DNA of 64,000 bases from an uncultured Eubacterium sp. (lineage in GTDB: Bacteria; Bacillota; Clostridia; Lachnospirales; Lachnospiraceae). Below are positions 57,909 through 64,000 of the stretch, in pieces. The notes under the pieces were generated by a model that searched no databases, was not told where the DNA came from, and worked only from the letters and a program-made list of their open reading frames with translations. The stretch's first letter is position 1. Every line of letters begins with the position of its first letter. Both the position numbers and the translations under genes were made by a program. Location: positions 27,944-91,943 of the forward strand of contig CAJUBQ010000006.1 of assembly GCA_910584595.1 (NCBI GenBank), given 5' to 3'.

Positions 57909-60047
57909 ATGAAGTCATTGGTGAAATGTATACTGTCAGCAGTTTTATTTTTTATGGTTACGATTCCTTTTCGCAGTTTTTTTCATTTGACGGGGCTGAC
58001 AGAAGTACGGCCGGCTGCTGTCCTGCCGCCGGTATGCGGTTTTATTATGGGTGCGGCCGGACCGCTTGGATGCGCGGTTGGCAATCTGGCCGCAGATGTA
58101 ATTTCCGGGTATCCGAAAGAAATTTGCATCTGGGGATTCGGCGCTCAGTTTATTTATGGCTGGCTGCCATATAAGCTTTGGTTTGGCGGAAAAAAGCGGG
58201 AGATGATTCATTTTGCAAAGGCGTGGGATGTGATTCGCTATCTTTTTATTGTATTTTTGGATTCGATGTTTATGGCTGCGGTATTGGGCGTTATTTTGCA
58301 GAAGCATCAGCTCGGAACGCTGCTCTCGCAAGATACGCTCGTGCTGTTTTTTAATAATCTTGTTTTTAACATTGTATTAGGCATACCGCTGCTCATATTG
58401 GCAGGTGTTTTTTTGGATGATGGCAAAGGCAGGGCGCTGACGTTAAATGTACGCTTTGTGTTAATTTTTTTGATGCTCAGCATATTGGCGGCAGCTATGA
58501 TGGGGGCTGCATCGTATTTGGAAATGTCGCATTTTGTAACGGATCTTGTGTCTTTATGGAATCGGATTTATATTCGCGTCAGTATGGTGTTTTTTCTGTT
58601 GTGTGGGTTATCGATCTGCTTTTTGCTTCATTTGGAGAAACAGATCACAATACCGATAGAGAGTCTGGCAAAGATTGCCGGAAGCTATGCGGACAGAGAA
58701 ACTTTAGAAAAAGCCGGCTGCAGGCCGGACGGCCGAAAGATGGCTCTGCAGTGTGAGGAGATTGGAAGGTGCGGAGGGGAAACAGGTACGCTTGCATTGG
58801 CCTTTCAGAAGATGATGCTGGATGTCGAGCAATATATAGCGGATATGACGCAGATTACGAAAGAAAAGGAGCGAATCCGGACGGAACTGGATGTCGCCGC
58901 AAAGCTGCAGGCCGATATGCTGCCGGATCCACTGCATCTGCTGCATCAATATGAGGAATTTGACATATGTGCGAAAATGGCGCCTGCAAAAGAAGTAGCT
59001 GGAGATTTCTACGATTTTTTTCTGACGGATGAAGATCATTTGATGTTTTTGATAGCGGACGTATCGGGAAAAGGGGTGCCGGCGGCTTTGTTTACGGTCG
59101 TTTCCAAGACGCTTTTACAGAATTTAGCCGGCCATACAGATTCGGTAAAAGATGCATTTGAAACTGCAAACAGGGCGCTTTGCAAAAATAACAAAAACGG
59201 AATGTTTGTCACAGCCTGGATGGGTATTCTGACGCTTTCCACAGGCAGATTGGTATATGTGAACGCAGGGCACAATGCGCCGCTGCTAAAGCAGGGAGAG
59301 GAACCATATACCTATGGCCTGGAAAAAACGGGATTTGTACTGGCAGGAATGGAAGAGATGCAGTATGAGCAAAAAGAGGTAATGCTAAAGGCAGGCGATA
59401 CTTTGTTTCTCTATACGGACGGAGTTACCGAAGCAAAAAATAAAGACCGGGAAATGTATGGGGAAGGGCGTCTGCAAAATATTTTGAATGAGAGCTGGCA
59501 AAAAGGAACCGAGGAACTGCTGGCAGCAGTGTGGGAAGATGTAACTGTATTTCAGGGAAGCGAAGAACAATTTGACGATATAACAATGCTTGCTGTGCGC
59601 TATCATGGCTGCGCATTCAAAAAATATACAGGTACGGCAGAGCTTTCCTGTCTTGCGGAGATTATGGAGTTTTTGGATCAGGAATTCAGGAAACATCAGG
59701 TACCGGAGCCTGCAGCAAATACGGTACGTATGGTTACGGATGAAATTGTTTCTAATATCTGTTATTACAGCGGGGCGCAGTTTGTTACAGTAATGATGAA
59801 AATAAATACGGCAGAAACGCAGAAAGATCATCAGGAAGGACACGGGACTAAAATCACGCTTATTTTTGAAGATGACGGAACAGCCTATAATCCTTTGGAT
59901 AAGGAGAAGCCGGATCTTACAAAAGGGTTGGATGAACGAGAGCCGGGCGGACTTGGTATTTATCTGGTCAAAAAATATATGGATGATATCAGGTATACCT
60001 ATGTGGAACATAAGAACAGACTGGTTGTAAAAAGGATATGGGTATAA
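57909..60047 (+). CDS. Membrane receptor PP2C phosphatase (RsbU-like) fused to RsbW-like ATPase domain
   Basis: The 712-residue protein has three parts. Residues ~1-240 are eight or so membrane helices containing the ECF-S-like motif. A linker and coil follow, then a SpoIIE/RsbU-type PPM phosphatase at about 330-565 (KEVAGDFYDFF, ADVSGKGVPAAL, LFLYTDGVTEA, DDITMLAV). Residues ~575-712 are a GHKL ATPase domain (TDEIVSNICYYSG, FEDDGTAYNP, GGLGIYLVKKY) like RsbW. Phosphatase and kinase for a STAS antagonist in one chain, with that antagonist encoded in the operon, define a signal-controlled partner switch. AGGAGG precedes the ATG. It is the last gene before a terminator; no sigma factor is in the window. 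Confidence 0.9.
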   Translation: MKSLVKCILSAVLFFMVTIPFRSFFHLTGLTEVRPAAVLPPVCGFIMGAAGPLGCAVGNLAADVISGYPKEICIWGFGAQFIYGWLPYKLWFGGKKREMIHFAKAWDVIRYLFIVFLDSMFMAAVLGVILQKHQLGTLLSQDTLVLFFNNLVFNIVLGIPLLILAGVFLDDGKGRALTLNVRFVLIFLMLSILAAAMMGAASYLEMSHFVTDLVSLWNRIYIRVSMVFFLLCGLSICFLLHLEKQITIPIESLAKIAGSYADRETLEKAGCRPDGRKMALQCEEIGRCGGETGTLALAFQKMMLDVEQYIADMTQITKEKERIRTELDVAAKLQADMLPDPLHLLHQYEEFDICAKMAPAKEVAGDFYDFFLTDEDHLMFLIADVSGKGVPAALFTVVSKTLLQNLAGHTDSVKDAFETANRALCKNNKNGMFVTAWMGILTLSTGRLVYVNAGHNAPLLKQGEEPYTYGLEKTGFVLAGMEEMQYEQKEVMLKAGDTLFLYTDGVTEAKNKDREMYGEGRLQNILNESWQKGTEELLAAVWEDVTVFQGSEEQFDDITMLAVRYHGCAFKKYTGTAELSCLAEIMEFLDQEFRKHQVPEPAANTVRMVTDEIVSNICYYSGAQFVTVMMKINTAETQKDHQEGHGTKITLIFEDDGTAYNPLDKEKPDLTKGLDEREPGGLGIYLVKKYMDDIRYTYVEHKNRLVVKRIWV

Positions 60048-60050
60048 AAA

Positions 60051-60083
60051 CAGGGGGCTGTCGTTTCGCGCGACAGTCCCCCT
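60051..60083. terminator. Strong bidirectional terminator between convergent operons
   Basis: AGGGGG-CTGTCG and CGACAG-TCCCCCT form a GC-rich 12-bp stem with one bulge (60052-60083). It lies 4 bp after the phosphatase stop and 46 bp from the end of the minus-strand binding-protein gene, so it can serve both operons. Confidence 0.85.
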
Positions 60084-60128
60084 TGCATATAATTTGCAAC
60101 AGACGAAATAAGTAAGACGGCGCTGGCA

Positions 60129-61835
60129 TTACTGTGTAAGCGCTACTTTGCCTTTTACCATGTCTGTCAGTATTTGTGCTGCATCATTCATGTCGGAGCC
60201 CTCCAGATCGGAAATCATTTTATCATAAGAACTGTCAAAGTCAGCTTCACTTCCGATCACACATCCGATTAAGGAAGCCTGTGCGATTTCATCCAGCTTG
60301 TTGCTGATTTCTACAAAATCTGTCGGCATGGAGTATGCCCAGGTTGGCGGGAATGCAGGTGTTTCAAATTCGGATGGCTGTGGGAAAATATCTACGAGTA
60401 ATTCTACACCCCAGGCTTTGCATGCTGCCTGCTGTTCTTCGTTGTACTCTGAGATAACAGATTCTTTGCTGTCTGTAGAAAATGTGCTGCCTGTCGAATC
60501 TGTAACGCCGGTTCCGTAATTTGGGAACGGATAGTTATGGAATCCTACGCCTGTTGTTTTCTTATAATTTTTATCTTCCGATTCTTTTTTGATCTCTTCT
60601 TCAGTGCGGTAGCGGTGGCCGTTTTCGTCAATTTCGTAATTGGTTCCTTCGATTCCCCAGTTAACAAGCACCTGGCCTTCATCAGAGCAGATATAATCTA
60701 AAAATTTGATTGCGGCTACCGGATCTTCACAGGCTGTTGTAATGCCAACGCCCTGACCGGTTGCAAGACCCTGATACATCAGGGAAGGAGCTTTTGTATC
60801 TTTGTCTGCAGTCAGCGGAAGCCCGCAGTATGTTTTATCCAGCTTGCCATCGGATTTCAGTATTTTTTCACCATCCTGATAATCCCACAGTGTGTCAAAC
60901 AGGGCGAGAACACGTCCGCTGGCAATCTTTGCAATATAGTCGTCATGTGTCTGGGTTGCAAATTCAGGATCCAGCAGACCTTCGTTATACAGCTTATTCA
61001 GCCACTTAAAATAAGAACGGATCTTATCGGATGTAAACTTGTAAGTTGCATTATAATTTTCATCAATGAGCCACTGGCCATTGTCCGGAGCGCCTTCTGC
61101 AATATAGCCTGCCGGATTGCCCAGAGTAATCATCCAGTGCCAGTCAGCGGCAGAGAGTGTCAGGCCGATTGTTTCGGAACCGTCTTCGGCTGTTGGATGC
61201 GCTTCTTTATAATCTTTGAGCATTTGTTCAAACTCTTCCAAAGTTTCCGGGATTTTATAATCATTTTCTTTCAGTACGGCAAACTGTACCTGTGCAGTGC
61301 CGGAGTCTTCAAATTTTGTACCGCCCATCTGATAAGAGGATAACTGGTAGATGGCAGGATCGTCAGCTGAATATTTCAGTTTGTCAAATTCTTCTCCGTA
61401 CATTTTTTTAATATTCGGGCCATATTCTTCGATCAGCTCCGTCATGTCGATCATAACGCCTGCGTCGATTAAGCTGCCGGCATCGCCTTTTGCATAGATG
61501 AGATCCGGGAAGTTCTGTTCTGCGATCATCAGAGAAATTCTCTGTTTGTCTTCGCCGACCGGATGGTCTACTTTTAATTTTACACCCGTCTTTTCGGTCA
61601 ATATTTGTGCAACCGGATCCGTCCATGGATCATCTTCTGTAAGGTCTGCATTGTAAAAAGTCAGTTCTGTTACTTCCCCGTTGTTTCCGCCGTCGCCGGA
61701 GTCATCGGTTCCGGTTCCTGCATCTGTGTTTGTATTTGCGGAATCCTTTGCATCGTCTTTACCGCCGCAGCCTGTCAGCATACCGGCAGCTAATGATGCT
61801 GTTAACAGTAAAGCGCCTAATTTTTTAGCTTTCAT
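60129..61835 (-). CDS. Sugar ABC transporter substrate-binding lipoprotein (LplA-like)
   Basis: The 568-residue precursor has a lipoprotein signal with lipobox MLTGC, a Ser/Gly/Asp-rich linker, and a family-1 solute-binding fold (LTFYNADLTEDDPWTDPVAQ; AAIKFLDYICSDEGQVLVNW). It is the third gene of an operon with two permeases and delivers an oligosaccharide or similar substrate to them. No ATPase gene is present; LplABC-type importers usually share MsmX-like ATPases encoded elsewhere. GGGAGAG precedes the ATG at 61835. Confidence 0.94.
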   Translation of the reverse strand: MKAKKLGALLLTASLAAGMLTGCGGKDDAKDSANTNTDAGTGTDDSGDGGNNGEVTELTFYNADLTEDDPWTDPVAQILTEKTGVKLKVDHPVGEDKQRISLMIAEQNFPDLIYAKGDAGSLIDAGVMIDMTELIEEYGPNIKKMYGEEFDKLKYSADDPAIYQLSSYQMGGTKFEDSGTAQVQFAVLKENDYKIPETLEEFEQMLKDYKEAHPTAEDGSETIGLTLSAADWHWMITLGNPAGYIAEGAPDNGQWLIDENYNATYKFTSDKIRSYFKWLNKLYNEGLLDPEFATQTHDDYIAKIASGRVLALFDTLWDYQDGEKILKSDGKLDKTYCGLPLTADKDTKAPSLMYQGLATGQGVGITTACEDPVAAIKFLDYICSDEGQVLVNWGIEGTNYEIDENGHRYRTEEEIKKESEDKNYKKTTGVGFHNYPFPNYGTGVTDSTGSTFSTDSKESVISEYNEEQQAACKAWGVELLVDIFPQPSEFETPAFPPTWAYSMPTDFVEISNKLDEIAQASLIGCVIGSEADFDSSYDKMISDLEGSDMNDAAQILTDMVKGKVALTQ

Positions 61836-61927
61836 ATTTTTCTCTCCCTTTTCTATTTTCATTCATTATATTTTTGTTTTAAATCACGTTATTTGTGTAA
61901 ATGATGTTTGACTGCGATGTGAAATCA

Positions 61928-62821
61928 TCAGTCTTTTACTGCGCCGAGTGTCATACCGCCTACGAAATATTTCTGGAGGAACGGATATACAATCAGAATA
62001 GGAACAGTTGCGACGATTGTGATTGCCATACGTACAGACATCGGTGAAACTGCGTTTTTAAGCTGTGCGGACGATGCATGAGGATCCACACGGATGGATG
62101 CCTGTTCCATGATTTCATACAATACATACTGCAGCGTTGGAAGATCTCTGGCATACAGGTAGGTGTCCATAAAAGAGTTCCATTGTCCGACTGCGTAAAA
62201 CAGGGCTACGGTCGCCATAGAAGGCGTACACAGCGGCAGAATGACTTTGCTGAATATGACAAAATCGTTTGCGCCGTCTAATCTTGCCGCTTCCTGCAGA
62301 GCATCCGGAAGTCCTTCGATAAAAGAACGCATTAAAATAACGTTATATACCCAGATCAAACCCGGAATAATATATACAAGAAAACTGTTGCCTAATTTCA
62401 GCGTTCTTGTCAGCAAAAGGTATTCCGGGATCATGCCGCCGCTGACATACATGGTAATAATAAACAGAATCGTGAAGGATTTATGAAAATAAAAATCCTT
62501 TCGGCTGAGTACATATGCAAGCATAGCCGTACAAATAACGCCGATGCCGGTTCCGAGCAGTGTTCTTGCTACCGACATGGCAAACGCGCCGCCCAGGTTG
62601 TTTTCTTTGAATATGTAAGTGTAGTTGCTGAGTGTAAACTTTCTGGGAATAATAAAGTTAACATTCCGCATCGTGTCCATCGAATCATTCAGTGAAATTG
62701 CAAGCACGTTCAGAAACGGATAGACAGTGATTACGATCAGCAGCAGACAGAATACAAGTAAAATATAGTCCAGTACTTTTTCATTGCCGCTGCCTTTTTT
62801 CTGAAAATCATTTTTAGCCAT
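61928..62821 (-). CDS. Carbohydrate ABC transporter permease (LplC/YtcP-like)
   Basis: The 297-residue protein has six membrane helices and the inner-membrane EAA motif (ALQEAARLDGANDFVIFSKV), which docks the ATPase. The C-terminus GMTLGAVKD is typical of LplC-type permeases. AGGAGG precedes the ATG at 62821. It lies 11 bp after the first permease gene. Confidence 0.95.
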   Translation of the reverse strand: MAKNDFQKKGSGNEKVLDYILLVFCLLLIVITVYPFLNVLAISLNDSMDTMRNVNFIIPRKFTLSNYTYIFKENNLGGAFAMSVARTLLGTGIGVICTAMLAYVLSRKDFYFHKSFTILFIITMYVSGGMIPEYLLLTRTLKLGNSFLVYIIPGLIWVYNVILMRSFIEGLPDALQEAARLDGANDFVIFSKVILPLCTPSMATVALFYAVGQWNSFMDTYLYARDLPTLQYVLYEIMEQASIRVDPHASSAQLKNAVSPMSVRMAITIVATVPILIVYPFLQKYFVGGMTLGAVKD

Positions 62822-62832
62822 GAGTCCGCCTC

Positions 62833-63765
62833 CTATACAAGTTTGCTTTCGCCGATCATTCCGGCCACTTTATTTGCAATAAATAAAAGGATGATGCCGA
62901 CGACAGACTGGAACATACCGATAGCGGTACCAAGTCCATAATTGTTGCTTCCGATACCACGGACATAAGCGAACCAGGAAAGAACCATTGCATGATCCTG
63001 TACGATGCTGTTGCTTAACAGCATCTGGCGTTCCATACCTACGTTCAGCGCACCGCCGATATTCATAATCAAAAGGACGATAATCGTAGGCTTGATGCTT
63101 GGAAGCGTTACATGCCAGATGCGTTTGAGACGTCCGGCTCCGTCCACTTTTGCCGCTTCGTAAAGTCCCTGGTCAATGCCTGCCATTGCTGAGAGATAAA
63201 TAATCGCATCCCAGCCCATCTCTTTCCATACATTGATGAAACAGACGACGATCCAGAAAACCGGAGAGTTCGTAGACATCAGGTGCAGCTTTGTATTCAG
63301 TACGGTATCAAGCGCTCCGCCGTCGTTTAACAACATCTTTGCAATGCTGGCGATGATAACCCATGATACAAAGTGCGGAAGATAAGATACGGTCTGTGTG
63401 ATCTTTTTAAATCGTGTAAAGCATAGTTCATTTAACACGAGCGCAAAGATGATCGATGTTATCGTACTGATTGCGATGCCAAGCAGGCTCAGGCCGATCG
63501 TATTGATCATTGTCTGCCCAAACAGACGGTCGGTAAAAGCTTTTATAAAATTGTCAAAGCCGACAAATTTACGTTCCCAGACCGGCAGAGCAAAGGTACC
63601 AGGCTTGACTTCCTGGAATGCCATCGTCCATCCCCATAATGGGATATACTTAAAGATGATGAGCCAAACCACGAATGGTAAAGACATAGCCAGAAGATAC
63701 CTCTGTTTCCACATGAGGTTCAGGGAAAATTTGGTTTTTACCTGTACTTCTTTTTTCTTCTTCAT
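62833..63765 (-). CDS. Carbohydrate ABC transporter permease (LplB/YteP-like)
   Basis: The 310-residue protein has the LplB-type opening (YLLAMSLPFVVWLIIFKYIP, then LWGWTMAFQ), six membrane helices and the EAA-type loop GLYEAAKVDGAGRLKRIWHV. It is the first gene of the three-gene operon. AAAGGAGG lies about ten bases before the ATG at 63765. A TATAAT on the minus strand at 63800-63795 probably belongs to the operon promoter. Confidence 0.95.
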   Translation of the reverse strand: MKKKKEVQVKTKFSLNLMWKQRYLLAMSLPFVVWLIIFKYIPLWGWTMAFQEVKPGTFALPVWERKFVGFDNFIKAFTDRLFGQTMINTIGLSLLGIAISTITSIIFALVLNELCFTRFKKITQTVSYLPHFVSWVIIASIAKMLLNDGGALDTVLNTKLHLMSTNSPVFWIVVCFINVWKEMGWDAIIYLSAMAGIDQGLYEAAKVDGAGRLKRIWHVTLPSIKPTIIVLLIMNIGGALNVGMERQMLLSNSIVQDHAMVLSWFAYVRGIGSNNYGLGTAIGMFQSVVGIILLFIANKVAGMIGESKLV

Positions 63766-63794
63766 ATTCTTTCTTAACCTCCTTTTCTGAAAAT

Positions 63795-63800
63795 ATTATA
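63795..63800 (-). promoter_or_regulatory. Probable -10 of the sugar ABC operon
   Basis: A perfect TATAAT on the minus strand lies 29 bp before the start codon in an AT-rich region. The sequence 17 bp upstream (TATCAC) is a poor -35, which would suit an activator-dependent promoter. Confidence 0.45.
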
Positions 63801-63896
63801 AAAAAAATAAAAATTTTGTGATACGGTACGAATTGCAGGGGTTTTACGTTCATTTTTTGACGTTGCAGGAATTATAATTTTCTGATATTTTACTTA

Positions 63897-64000
63897 GAGC
63901 GTGTTTGAAAAATCATTCCCGCGATCTGCACTCCCCACTTTGCGGAGAATTTATCCCAAATTTAGTCAACATAGCCCACTATGACTCCTAAATTTGGGAT
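63897..64000. repeat. Long palindromic element cut by the window edge
   Basis: It starts with GAGCGTGTTTGAAAAAT, the same 17 bases as the element at 2006-2022. It ends at the window edge inside a hairpin with perfect 13-bp arms ATCCCAAATTTAG (63953-63965) and CTAAATTTGGGAT (63988-64000), plus inner CATAG/CTATG pairing. The layout suggests that only the left half plus the central loop is visible. Confidence 0.75.

Overview
The window looks like chromosomal DNA from a low-GC Gram-positive gut-type Clostridium, most likely a Lachnospiraceae member. The reasons are the uvrC-hprK-murB-rapZ-whiA cluster, a type III glutamine synthetase, a CD1871A-family CXXC peptide, LplABC-type sugar uptake, a GH42 beta-galactosidase, strong GGAGG ribosome binding sites and the absence of outer-membrane genes. 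No rRNA, tRNA or CRISPR array was seen.

Layout. 1-13.2 kb is a conserved housekeeping block, all on the + strand: the end of a YvyF-like gene, pyrG, ftsH (with a long Asn/Pro/Gln tail), uvrC, hprK, an M18 aminopeptidase, murB, rapZ, whiA and a diacylglycerol-kinase-like gene. 13.2-26.9 kb is a patchwork: two MATE pumps, an Rpn-type nuclease, class II aldolase, glutamine synthetase, an lrgAB-gntR operon with a FadR-type operator over its own start, and a GGDEF/EAL protein with an unusual N-terminal C_GCAxxG_C_C domain. Structured dispersed repeats fill its gaps. 26.9-35.8 kb holds DegV, a duplicated C-x7-C protein, secreted wall-active proteins (GH25 with FnIII repeats, a transglutaminase-like protein), murI and a three-gene thiol/iron-sulfur redox set. 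36.2-41.3 kb is sensory: an XRE regulator, a membrane chemoreceptor with a radical SAM gene, and a PerR-like gene followed by a zinc-binding (CZB) chemoreceptor, with two PerR boxes upstream. 41.6-46.3 kb is a sugar locus (binding protein, GH42, YesL-like protein). 60.1-63.8 kb on the - strand is a complete sugar ABC operon.

The outstanding region is 46.4-60.05 kb. A tyrosine recombinase is followed directly by a 188-bp segment bounded by perfect 19-bp inverted repeats (47341-47359 and 47548-47566). In the orientation given, a near-consensus promoter (TTGACA-N17-TATTAT) inside this segment points left, away from the next operon. Its -10 hexamer lies within the inverted repeat, so inversion would rebuild the identical promoter about 40 bp upstream of a 14-gene operon. 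The sequence therefore shows the OFF state of a predicted phase switch.

The switched operon (47610-60047) encodes a stand-alone protein resembling domain 4 of cholesterol-dependent cytolysins, two alpha-helical pore-forming-toxin-like proteins (one clearly of the XaxA type), a 795-residue protein with a hydrophobic hairpin and a C-terminal beta domain, and a phage-type GH24 lysozyme. These are followed by two DUF2589 proteins, small coupled proteins, a STAS anti-sigma-antagonist, a DUF3574-like protein, an EamA transporter, and a membrane PP2C phosphatase fused to an RsbW-like kinase domain with its stand-alone membrane-domain paralogue. I read this as a phase-variable, multi-component pore-forming toxin system with a lytic release enzyme and a built-in partner-switching circuit. 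The combination is, as far as I know, undescribed; the function is inferred from sequence alone.
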